Shown: positions 38,392-46,347 of the stretch, piece after piece
How positions within the stretch are numbered: the stretch's first letter is position 1
Layout of the letters: each line of letters begins with the position of its first letter
Assembly: GCA_016630955.3 (NCBI GenBank)
Contig: WOCF03000019.1
Span: 12,501 to 62,819 of the forward strand
DNA from: Didymella arachidicola
Taxonomy: Eukaryota > Ascomycota > Dothideomycetes > Pleosporales > Didymellaceae
Direction: 5' to 3'
Length of the DNA stretch: 50,319 bases
Position numbers and translations under genes: made by a program
The notes under the pieces: model-generated
The model's database searches: none
What the model was told of the DNA's origin: nothing
What the model saw: the letters and a program-made list of their open reading frames with translations, nothing else

Positions 38392-39915
38392 ATGGTTCAC
38401 TTCGTTGGCAGCACGATCTTCCCAAAGATCTACCAGATGAGCGCATGGAATGAAGACGTGGCGCGCTTTGAAGCCGAGGTTTATGAGCTTGAGGTCATCG
38501 GACAGATCCCTGCCGATCTTGATGGTGCATTTTATCGAGTGCAGGCTGATCACGCTTTCCCGCCCATTTTCGGCGAGGACGAAATCCCATTGAACGGAGA
38601 TGGCAATGTCTGCTGCTTCTCTTTCAAGGATGGCCACGTGGACTTCAAGAACCGTTACGTCCGAACACCCAGATTTGAGGCAGAGCGGGCTGCGCGTCGT
38701 GCTCTCTTTGGTCGTTATCGCAACAGATACACCGACGACCCGCGAGTTCGCGATGTCCTTACACGTACTTCCGCCAATACTCACGTCATCTATCACGCTG
38801 GAAAGTTAATGGCAATGAAAGAAGATGCTCCACCCTTCGAAATCGATGCCGTCACCCTCGAGACAGTTGGCATGGTCGATTACAATGGCACCTTCCACTG
38901 TCCGACCCACACGGCCCACCCAAAGGCAGACACTACAACAGGGGAACTCGTTGGGTTCGGCTATGAAGCCCGAGGAGACGCATCGCCAGATATCTGCTCC
39001 TTCACTGTGGACAAGAACGGTTCTCTCACTGAAGAATTCTGGTTCAAGACACCTTGGGCATGCATGATTCACGACTTCTGGGCCACTGATAACTACGTCA
39101 TTTTCCCTATCAACGGACTGAAAGCTAGCTTGGAGCGGATGCAGAAGGGTGAAGATCACTTCTACTGGGATGAGAACCTCGATCATCAACTTCTTGGCGT
39201 TGTTCCTCGCCGTGGTGCCAAGCCTGAAGACGTGAAATGGTTCAAGACCGCGAAAGGCTGTTATGCGCACACGATCAATGCTTACGAAGAAGATGGAAAG
39301 CTTGTTTTGGATGCGAACGTTTGGACTGATTGCGTGTTTCCCTTCTTCCCAAACAGCAAGGGCAAGAAGTTCCATTACGATCCTAAGAATGTTCGCTCGC
39401 CCATGTTGCGATACAGGTTAGACCCCAAGGGCAGTACCGACGAGATGGTTCATCCTGAAGCCGTTATTGAGGATGGTGTCTTCGAGTTTGGACGTATTGA
39501 CGATCGTCTATTCGGAAAGTCATACAGTCGCTACTGGATCCTGACCATCGATCACACCAAAAAGGCCTATGAAAGCGCTACATCGGCGCAGCCTGGCTTC
39601 AACACGCTGCTTTGTCACAACTTCGAGACTGGTAAGAACCAGGCCTACTACCACGGCGACGATATCACATTTCAAGAGCCGGTCTTCGTGCCTCGATCTG
39701 AAGGTGCTGCGCCCGAAGATGGCTATCTTGTTGTTTTGGCGGATCTCTATAAGTTGAATCGTAGCCACCTACTACTTTTCGAAGCCAAGGAAATTGATAA
39801 GGGTCCTATTGCGGAAATCAAGCTTCCTCTGAAGCTGCTTGACGGTTTACACGGTAGCTGGGTTGACGGCAAAGATGTTGCTCTAGCATCCAAAGCAAGG
39901 GCCAAATCATCCTAA
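38392..39915 (+). CDS. Carotenoid/stilbene-cleavage dioxygenase CCD2 (lignostilbene-dioxygenase-like), 507 aa
   Basis: Single exon from ATG 38392 (MVHFVGSTIF) to 39915; a second possible start is MSAWNED at 38437. The seven-bladed propeller family is recognised by QIPADLDGAFYRV, IPLNGDGNVCCFSF and the four iron-ligating histidines: H176 (HTAHPK), H227 (MIHDFW), H293 (CYAHTI) and H487 (LHGSWV). Length is normal. These enzymes cleave alkene bonds with O2 and Fe(II). Fungal and bacterial members of this branch act on stilbenes or isoeugenol-like phenylpropanoids and release benzaldehydes such as vanillin. That specificity is inferred from general resemblance and from the VAO-like neighbour. No defect is seen. 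It has no introns, whereas CCD1 has nine, so the two are not a recent tandem duplication. Confidence 0.9.
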   Translation: MVHFVGSTIFPKIYQMSAWNEDVARFEAEVYELEVIGQIPADLDGAFYRVQADHAFPPIFGEDEIPLNGDGNVCCFSFKDGHVDFKNRYVRTPRFEAERAARRALFGRYRNRYTDDPRVRDVLTRTSANTHVIYHAGKLMAMKEDAPPFEIDAVTLETVGMVDYNGTFHCPTHTAHPKADTTTGELVGFGYEARGDASPDICSFTVDKNGSLTEEFWFKTPWACMIHDFWATDNYVIFPINGLKASLERMQKGEDHFYWDENLDHQLLGVVPRRGAKPEDVKWFKTAKGCYAHTINAYEEDGKLVLDANVWTDCVFPFFPNSKGKKFHYDPKNVRSPMLRYRLDPKGSTDEMVHPEAVIEDGVFEFGRIDDRLFGKSYSRYWILTIDHTKKAYESATSAQPGFNTLLCHNFETGKNQAYYHGDDITFQEPVFVPRSEGAAPEDGYLVVLADLYKLNRSHLLLFEAKEIDKGPIAEIKLPLKLLDGLHGSWVDGKDVALASKARAKSS

Positions 39916-40063
39916 CTTTTCGTCATTCGAGATACGTAGTCAGAAATTGCCAGATATCTTTTTTGACTCGACTGCCACGCTTTTCAATTACTAGATCTTT
40001 GCCATATCTGTTTCTCTCCAGTCCTATTCGAACTTTTCTACATCTTCATCTTATCTCTTTGTA

Positions 40064-40548
40064 TTACCATCGTGCCATTCGATTATTCCAGATCAGGCCT
40101 AGTATTGACCTTCGCCTTGTTGTAATCCGTTGCGGACCCTTCTTGGCAATCTGGTCGTTAGACCAGGTCATGTTTATTGTCCCAAGACTTTGCTGCCTAT
40201 CTCTTCTGCAGGCTGATATTCCTCCAATTGTCTCTAGGTCTACTTGTTCCGCGTGTAGTATCGTTCTGCTAGCGTTGTCCGGTAGTCTCTTAGATCGTCG
40301 CTTTACCGCATGCATCAGCACGGCAAATGACGGGCAGCATCCCACAATCATGGCTGCTGAGCCAGCTACCGCTTCGCATTAAGAACAATTGGACTTACCG
40401 ATCGGACTTTCATCAGTACCCAACAGAGCAAGCCATGTTCCATCGACGGGATCTTTTGTTCCAATGGTGTTGGCTGTGGTCTGTGCCGCGCGGAGTGTGG
40501 GAATGAAGATGCAGGCCACCCCGCTGGAAAATAAGACAGTCATGGCTA
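40064..40548 (-). pseudogene. C-terminal fragment of an integral membrane protein (fungal rhodopsin-domain-like), cut by element G
   Basis: Reading minus from the G boundary: a hydrophobic segment (TVLFSSGVACIFIPTLRA), a short loop with DPVDGTWLALL, an intron (GTAAGT to CTCAG, about 42 nt, near 40355-40396), then a second hydrophobic segment (AAMIVGCCPSFAVLMHA) and a basic cytoplasmic tail ending at 40064. Two closing membrane helices separated by a D-G-x-W loop, and the GCCPSF phrase, resemble the last two helices of the fungal rhodopsin-domain (7TM) family. The upstream exons should lie on the far side of element G, but I could not recognise them at 45813-46347. Confidence 0.4.
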
Positions 40549-40551
40549 CTA

Positions 40552-40584
40552 TTATTTTCGAAATGTTGAACCCACCACGTGATG
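40552..40584 (+). repeat. Left terminal inverted repeat of element G
   Basis: 33 bp, inverted match to 45777-45809 except one C/G position. A related 31-bp repeat bounds the MITE at 12556-12761. Confidence 0.8.
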
Positions 40585-40739
40585 CGGGGTATGTAGTTAA
40601 TGACGCTAGATATAGTTTGTTAGCAAAACACAGTACAAACAGTATCACACTGCATTTTATATTCCTGCCACGCCTTAAAGAAGCTCGTATAGTCGTTTTT
40701 GCAGTAATACAATAATTTGTAGGTGTTGTACTTTCAACG

Positions 40740-42446
40740 ATGGCCAAATCGAAGCGGAAGAACGTTCGGCCGGAGACTGTTAGACCTGCAAAGCGTCAGC
40801 GGAAAGCCACTCAGCCATTTGAACAAGGCCTCAATCCAGCTCCTCCAGCTCCTCCAGCTCCTCCAACGCCGCCATCAACAGTACGCCGTCCCCTACGCTC
40901 GCGAGAGCCGACTCCGCCGCGTAATCGAGGTACACCGAGCCCGCCAGGGGGTCTATTTGTGGCGGAGGATGAGGATGAGGATGTGGAGGAGGAGGCAGCA
41001 GTTAACGCTAGATTACATAATGACAACGAGGTGGATAACCAGGTAGATTACGCGTTAGCTGCTGCTACGGCTGTAGAGGAAGTTACAGGCTCACCTGGGT
41101 TAGCTGCTGCGGCGTCGATCGCTCAGTCAAGCCAGCCACAGCGTCCGGAGCCAGAAGTTGACGAGGAGCCGCACCTCCACTGGAACTATCGTGCCTGGTG
41201 GACGCTTGGGAAGACTTCGATTCCGCAGGCAGCTATTGCAAGACGTAATAAGCCGCTGTACACTGTAGATGAGGATAAGGTGTGGCAATGGGCGGATAGT
41301 GTTGTGGAGACGCTGCCGCGGGCAGCAATTATTGACAGTTTGACAGCGACGCTCTACTATACTAGTGGCCGCCAAGCCAAGTCAGATAGGTGTACTGTAG
41401 CACTTCAGCGTCGTGAAAGTGCAGCTGGACGGGTTATTGTAAGAGGAAACTGGTTTGAATTTGAAGAAGAGCTGGTAGAAATGGATAAAGAGAGCAGCCT
41501 GGTAATGACCTGTGACTTTGACCTGGTCTTAAGAGAGGATACCGTTACCCAGCCAGCTACTCAGTCAGCATCACAGCCATCTCGAAGCGCTGGCCGTCGA
41601 CCTGCCATTGTTACAGCAATCATGAAGGAGGGACTTGCTAGTGTTGTTACCAATGAGCGCTTTGCTTCTGGCTATGCTATTGGTATACGGGACCATTGGA
41701 GGTGTCAGAACGAAGCCTGTTCTAACAACCCAGGCGTGTGCTGGGTGCGATCGCAGCCAGGTCGACAAATTGAGCGGAGTACTGATCATTACCCGCTCAA
41801 TGGTAATATGATCGCTAACTGGGCGAGCGCTATTACACGCGGAGAGTGTACTGTTGAACAGCCGTCAGACGATATCCAGTTGCAATTATACATGTCCAAG
41901 GATCGCACTGCCCGTGGGAACAAGCGGCGGAGGACGACGTCCCCAGCGTCGTCAAACTCTAGTATTGACAACCTTACAAAGGCAATACTTGTTGGACATC
42001 TCGCTCAGTTGAAGCAGCCACAGTTACAGCTACAGTGTCAACATCAATTGGAGCCAATACAACAGCAAAGATGGGTTGATATTAAGGCGTCAAGGCCTGA
42101 GATGTATCACCATGTGCGTAACTTCTTCAGTTACTGGCAATTGAGCATGCCTCACCTTAAAGATAAGATCAAGATGATCTACTCAATGTGTAAAGACGAG
42201 CAGTGGGATATCAATATGCTCATGGACCCTGTTAATGGGATGACATTTGAGATGTGGACGTTCTACGAGATGCCTGCAAGTATGCTCTCACATCTTCGAC
42301 GCAAGGCTCACGATTGGAGAAAAGACTATGCTGGGTTATCAGATGAAGACGCACTACGTTCTCAGCGGATTTTAGCACAGGAGAAGCAACAATATAGCCT
42401 AGAAGCAGAGGGGCGGTCGCCGCTAGGAGAAATTAGTGGCAACTAA
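40740..42446 (+). CDS. Element G accessory protein, 568 aa, unknown function
   Basis: Open from ATG 40740 to 42446. The N-terminus is basic with nuclear-localisation-like clusters (AKSKRKNVRPE, RPAKRQRKA), then a Pro-rich (PAPPAPPAPPTPP) and an acidic (EDEDEDVEEE) stretch. A central region (about residues 140-400) is well folded in appearance, with WNYRAWWTLGKTSIP and a cysteine cluster (HWRCQNEACSNNPGVCW) that could bind a metal, followed by DHYPLNGNMIANWASAI. After a Ser/Arg linker and Gln-rich stretch, the C-terminal 150 residues are helical with many Met and Trp (QLSMPHLKDKIKMIYSM). I recognise no named domain. Its place inside the repeats with a transposase suggests a transposition accessory or DNA-binding role. 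Confidence 0.75.
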   Translation: MAKSKRKNVRPETVRPAKRQRKATQPFEQGLNPAPPAPPAPPTPPSTVRRPLRSREPTPPRNRGTPSPPGGLFVAEDEDEDVEEEAAVNARLHNDNEVDNQVDYALAAATAVEEVTGSPGLAAAASIAQSSQPQRPEPEVDEEPHLHWNYRAWWTLGKTSIPQAAIARRNKPLYTVDEDKVWQWADSVVETLPRAAIIDSLTATLYYTSGRQAKSDRCTVALQRRESAAGRVIVRGNWFEFEEELVEMDKESSLVMTCDFDLVLREDTVTQPATQSASQPSRSAGRRPAIVTAIMKEGLASVVTNERFASGYAIGIRDHWRCQNEACSNNPGVCWVRSQPGRQIERSTDHYPLNGNMIANWASAITRGECTVEQPSDDIQLQLYMSKDRTARGNKRRRTTSPASSNSSIDNLTKAILVGHLAQLKQPQLQLQCQHQLEPIQQQRWVDIKASRPEMYHHVRNFFSYWQLSMPHLKDKIKMIYSMCKDEQWDINMLMDPVNGMTFEMWTFYEMPASMLSHLRRKAHDWRKDYAGLSDEDALRSQRILAQEKQQYSLEAEGRSPLGEISGN

Positions 42447-42776
42447 CTGTGTTAACTTCTTAACTGTTAGCTACAACAACACAACTACACTACGTTAAGA
42501 TAAGCAAAAAATTAGAGCATAAAAAGAGTGCTGATAGGCAGTTTCGAATAGTCTACCTAGGCCTTCCTGCTGTGCGGCTATAGTCGCGGATCTACTAATC
42601 CGGCGAAGGCCATAGGTAGACGTATTATACAACGCCCACCTCTACTATCGCATCTTTCCAAACTACAATGGCTTCTTAGTACTAAACGTAGAAGCACAGC
42701 GCGTAATTCTGTATATAAACAAGTATATTTGTTGTTGTGCTAAGGTAATAGAGCACTAAAGGTGCAGAGTAAGAGA
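42447..42776. other. Spacer between the convergent genes of element G, with hairpin
   Basis: 330 bp separating two stop codons. It contains the inverted repeat at 42551-42621. The rest is AT-rich, with TGTATATAAACAAGTATATT near 42709. Confidence 0.7.
42551..42621. repeat. Long hairpin between convergent genes
   Basis: Arms GTCTACCTAGGCCTTC (42551-42566) and GAAGGCCATAGGTAGAC (42605-42621) pair over 16 bp with one bulged base. The loop contains a second near-palindrome, GCGGCTATAGTCGC. It might end transcription from both sides or be bound by the transposase. Confidence 0.75.
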
Positions 42777-43757
42777 CTACGCGGCATCAGCGCTTACATA
42801 CCCACACTTCCTATACCATCTTCTGCAATCAATACTATAGCAACTATTAAGTATAGCAAGCTCTATAAAGAAGCGGAAGTCAAGCCACTCATCCTGCTGT
42901 TGATAGTGTCGCTTCATCCAACTCTTTAGTACTTTAAAGGTCTTCTCAATCGGGTTGTAGTCAGGTGAGTATGGCGGGAGGTACTCTAGCTGTATGCCGA
43001 AGTCTCTACAGAGCTGTACTATGGCCGGCAATCGATGGATAGAAGCGTTGTCCATAAGCAATACGTGATAACCAGCAACAAGGCGTGGCAGTAAGTCCTC
43101 CCGTAGGAACTCCTCCATTATTTCACCAGTAATTGCGCCTTGAAAGATGCGGTGCGTGAGGTAGCCGTCCACTGTCATAGCTGGCAATAAGCTCCATCGC
43201 TCTGATCGTTTCATAGAGTAACTAAACGATACTGAGCGGCCAACAGGACCCCAGCCATACTTGCGATCGCCAGTACGCTCATTGCAAGCGCTCTCATCTA
43301 CCGCAACAATCTGCTCTGCTGTATAGTTCTGCTGGCACCGTGCCTGGAACACTCTCCGGAGGGCGTCTGATTGTTCTGCTGCTCTCTTTGACGCGACCTT
43401 CCGGCTGAATTTCATCCGTTTCAGCTCCCTCCAAACTAGACTGGTGCTCGCCTCAATGCTCCACTCCTCTAGCAGCCAGTCTTGTATCTCCTCCAAATAC
43501 GCGTGCGGACGGCCAGCCAAGTATTCACGGAGCTGAGTCCTGTGTCGTTCTCGTAGTATAGTAGGTCGCTCTAACTTCCTACAAGCAGGCGCGTATGGCT
43601 GACCCCAGTACACCATATTCTGCCGCTTCTGTCGTATACAGGATCGCCATACGCCAGTCTCGGTATATATTTGGCTATCGTTGACGCCGGCGGCGATTCG
43701 ATCAAGTACGGCTTCTAATACAGGTGGCTCGAGTCTGTTACGGCTGGGGCGGAGCAT
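42777..43757 (-). CDS. Element G transposase, IS630/Tc1-mariner type (DDE_3), 326 aa
   Basis: ATG at 43757 (MLRPSRNRLEPPVLE), uninterrupted to 42777. The N-terminal third is a helix-turn-helix DNA-binding region (homeodomain-like, with IQDWLLEEWSIEASTSLVWRE as a second HTH). The catalytic core has VAVDESACNERTGDRKYGW (first D), VLLMDNASIHR (second D), and LPPYSPDYNPIEKTFKVLK (final E in NPIE), the DDE arrangement of IS630 and Tc1-like enzymes. Length is normal for the family. It reads inward from the right end, opposite to the accessory gene. All catalytic residues are present. Confidence 0.9.
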   Translation of the reverse strand: MLRPSRNRLEPPVLEAVLDRIAAGVNDSQIYTETGVWRSCIRQKRQNMVYWGQPYAPACRKLERPTILRERHRTQLREYLAGRPHAYLEEIQDWLLEEWSIEASTSLVWRELKRMKFSRKVASKRAAEQSDALRRVFQARCQQNYTAEQIVAVDESACNERTGDRKYGWGPVGRSVSFSYSMKRSERWSLLPAMTVDGYLTHRIFQGAITGEIMEEFLREDLLPRLVAGYHVLLMDNASIHRLPAIVQLCRDFGIQLEYLPPYSPDYNPIEKTFKVLKSWMKRHYQQQDEWLDFRFFIELAILNSCYSIDCRRWYRKCGYVSADAA

Positions 43758-43853
43758 TATAGTACGGCTACAACACCAAAAATTAATCGCAATAGCTGAA
43801 TTACAGGTAAATATAAAGCTTCAAGATACGCTGTACTGCGTAGATAACTGCTA

Positions 43854-43922
43854 ACGTACATGTACAACGAGCGGACCGGTCAACGAGCGGGCCACTTTTG
43901 CCAAGACCACACCAAAACTCCC
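43854..43922 (+). repeat. Terminal inverted repeat of element E, left copy
   Basis: 69 bp, no difference from the inverted copy at 45650-45718. Confidence 0.93.
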
Positions 43923-43984
43923 CCTATTATGGCCCAAAACACTACAAACTGGCGCTGCATAAGGCAAAACAAGCTGTAATATTA

Positions 43985-45638
43985 CTAAGAGACCTCTTCT
44001 ACAGCATTCTTGCACGTTCGCGCGTTGTGCCCACTCTCTCCGCACCGTCCACAGCGTCGTTGGGATGGTTCACCTCCTTCAGCCCGAACCTGCTTCTTTG
44101 CCTTCTTACCATCACTACGCGCGCTAAACTCCTGCAGAGCAGCTATCCGCTGGCCCTCTTCAACCGCAAGGCTTCCCTTAGCTTGAATACGCTTTCTTTT
44201 GTGCGATTTACGTCGCGTGGCGGCCTTATTAGCCGCTCGAAGCTCAGTAATCTCCTGTTGTGCCAAAACCAGCTTGTGCGCAATAATTGCTGCCCCCTTT
44301 GAGACCTTCTCAAACGCTTCAACTATAGAGGTTGTTGAGCTATTAACATGCGTCTGAATCCTCTTCTTCACAAGCGTTGATTGCGACCCAAATTCCAGGG
44401 TATTGCTTGGGGTTTGCGACTGCCAGAGCGGGCTGTTTTGGGGGAGTGGTGGCGATGGGGTGCGCAGCTTCACATCCAGGGCCAATATGACGCGATCTGG
44501 GGCAAAGGGAGCCAATCCGGCCCCTCGGAACCCTCCTTGAATGTTGCTAGGGGTAATAGCTTTCTTGTGAGCCGCTACAAAGCATGGGAGGAACTCCTGC
44601 TTTGTAATGTGGTTGATCCGGTTGCGCATAAGCTCATTAACCTCAACCCCGTACGCCTTCTTCAGAGGGCCAAAACAACCCACATCAAGTGGCTGAAGGA
44701 GGTGCGATGAGTGCGGAGGCATGCATAGGATCACAATCTTCTGATCCTTGCAGTATTGCGTGAATTCTGGAGTGTTGTGGCTCCCATGACCGTCAATAAT
44801 CAGCAACCGGTGGCTGCCAACAGTGCGCGCCTTTGTATACCTGTCAAAGTGCTTCAACCAGTCAAAACCAAGCTCATTGGTAGTCCAGCCGTTCTCAGAG
44901 ATGGCAATACTCCAATCTTGGGGCAGGTTGTTGTCCTTGTACCAGCTGGACTGGTGTTGGCGGGCTTTGAAGATGATGTAGGGTGGAATAGCCCATCCTG
45001 TGGCATTAATGCCCTCAATGACTGTTACCCACTCCCGGTTGCCTGGCTGGACCTGCTTTGCTCGTCCTAGTTTCTCTGCATCTGTTACAACAACTCCGGT
45101 GGATATCTGGCCCATCATGAAGCCTGTCTCGTCAAAGTTGTACGTGTCGTTGTCCTGGATGCCATACTTGACTTTGGTAGTAGCTACAAGGTTGAACCAG
45201 CCCTGTATAACCTCAGGGTCCTCGCAGAGGGCTCGCTTGTAGTCATACTTGCGATTAAAAACTGTTTTGAGCTCCTCCTGACGCGAAACAAACCTGCTGG
45301 CCCACCTTGGGCCAACAGGGGCCAAACTGCGCTCTTTCAGCAGAGAATTGGCCATATCAGCCACAAATTCAAGCCGGGGGGGACTCTCCTCGCGTAACCA
45401 GCTCAAGTATGCGCATAACAATCACCTGCTCCTCAGCGCTGGTTAGATTCCGTAAGTTGGCCATAATATTAACGCGTGAAGGTCGTCCAGCGCGTCGTTG
45501 GTGTAGTGTAGTTCGAGAGACGCTGTAGATAGCTGCAGCGCGTCGCTCTGAGAGATTCGCGTCTTGTTTGAGAGCTTGGAGCGCAAGCTGTATCTGACGC
45601 TCGTTTGACGCGTTAAACTGTACTTGTTGTGGAGGCAT
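43985..45638 (-). pseudogene. Element E transposase (pogo, DDE_1, CCHC knuckle) with a single +1 frameshift
   Basis: ATG at 45638 (MPPQQVQFNASNERQ). The HTH_psq region (LSERRAAAIYSVSRTTLHQRR) is in one frame. At a run of seven C (rc of 45375-45381) the frame shifts and the rest, 45421-43985, is open in another: Tc5-type HTH, DDE_1 with YNFDETGF, LLIIDGHGSH and LQPLDVGCF, linker LRTPSPPLP, and the C-terminal knuckle CGRCGESGHNARTC. With six C the reading would be continuous (RGESPRLEFVADMAN). Since the terminal repeats are perfect, the extra base is either very recent, a homopolymer sequencing error, or a site of slippage. If an error, this is an intact transposase of about 545 aa. Confidence 0.85.
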
Positions 45639-45649
45639 TAGTGTAGGGA

Positions 45650-45718
45650 GGGAGTTTTGGTGTGGTCTTGGCAAAAGTGGCCCGCTCGTTGACCGGTCCG
45701 CTCGTTGTACATGTACGT
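45650..45718 (-). repeat. Terminal inverted repeat of element E, right copy
   Basis: Perfect inverted match to 43854-43922; TA follows at 45719-45720. Confidence 0.93.
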
Positions 45719-45776
45719 TATTCTCTATTATTGACGTTTTCCCATACTAAAACGTCTGTGCGCGGAAACGCCAAAC

Positions 45777-45809
45777 CATCACCTGGTGGGTTCAACATTT
45801 CGAAAATAA
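45777..45809 (-). repeat. Right terminal inverted repeat of element G
   Basis: 33 bp, inverted partner of 40552-40584; lies about 60 bp beyond element E. Confidence 0.8.
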
Positions 45810-45812
45810 CCC

Positions 45813-46347
45813 ATATAGGTATGTAGAGAAACGACCGGTTTGACCAATCGTTAGACCTGAGCGGCACTGTCGTTCCCAAGAAAGCATGTATCCCGAGATG
45901 CGTGATTGTACGATAGCCGGCAAGTCTATTCTACAGATTACTGTAAATCCAGGAGGCATGGGTCCAAGAGCGTTCCATCTAGGTATAGTGAGCAGGAATC
46001 GGTTCTTTGATCATTGCGTAGCAGCATCCAGCATCACCGGGCATACTCGAGAACACGCTTACGCCCTAGCGTGAGTTCCGGAAAGCCAGTGCTATGTGTA
46101 TATACGAAATGCAGGCGGGCATCAACGTACGAGGCAGTCGTCCAGGGTGGGGAGATAGCAAGGCGGACAAATGAGTGGGTAGAGATGCTGTGTACCACCA
46201 ACTATGGTGGCATCTTCCTGACCGCAACAAGGTGACTAGGAAGCTGGGGACACTATTTAGAAGTGGACATCGCATCACGCTTTACTCAATTGCCAAACAA
46301 CAGCAATTAGTCTCGCGACCTATCCTTCGCTATTTTACCACAAAAAA
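45813..46347. other. Upstream region of the BBE-like gene; no clear gene
   Basis: No convincing coding frame. A ~35-codon patch near 46115-46230 (plus) has weak coding character but no recognisable family. Presumably includes the promoter of the oxidase gene. The missing upstream exons of the membrane protein at 40064 might have been here but were not recognised. Confidence 0.3.

Larger units (their letters stand above)
43854..45718 (-). mobile_element. Pogo-like transposon E, very young, nested in G
   Basis: 1,865 bp between perfect 69-bp inverted repeats (43854-43922 and 45650-45718), flanked by TA at 43852-43853 and 45719-45720. Each repeat holds two copies of CAACGAGCGG and continues into TTTTGCCAAGACCACACC, the same inner block as in A and B. 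Identical ends point to a recent insertion into the right arm of G. Confidence 0.93.
40552..45809. mobile_element. Two-gene DNA transposon G (IS630/Tc1-type DDE plus accessory ORF), contains element E
   Basis: 33-bp inverted repeats (40552-40584 and 45777-45809, one mismatch) start TTATTTTCGAAATGTTG. Without the nested element E and one TA the unit is about 3.4 kb. Inside are two long convergent frames: a 568-aa protein (40740-42446, plus) and a 326-aa DDE transposase (43757-42777, minus), with a hairpin in the 330-bp gap. The outermost bases are uncertain (the right end continues CCCATA, as does the MITE), and I see no exact target duplication. Confidence 0.72.

Noticed and set aside
38065..38796. 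243-codon open frame on the minus strand over the CCD2 5' half
   Set aside because: It is antisense to a well-supported dioxygenase gene with conserved iron ligands; no protein-family features; also overlaps the divergent promoter.
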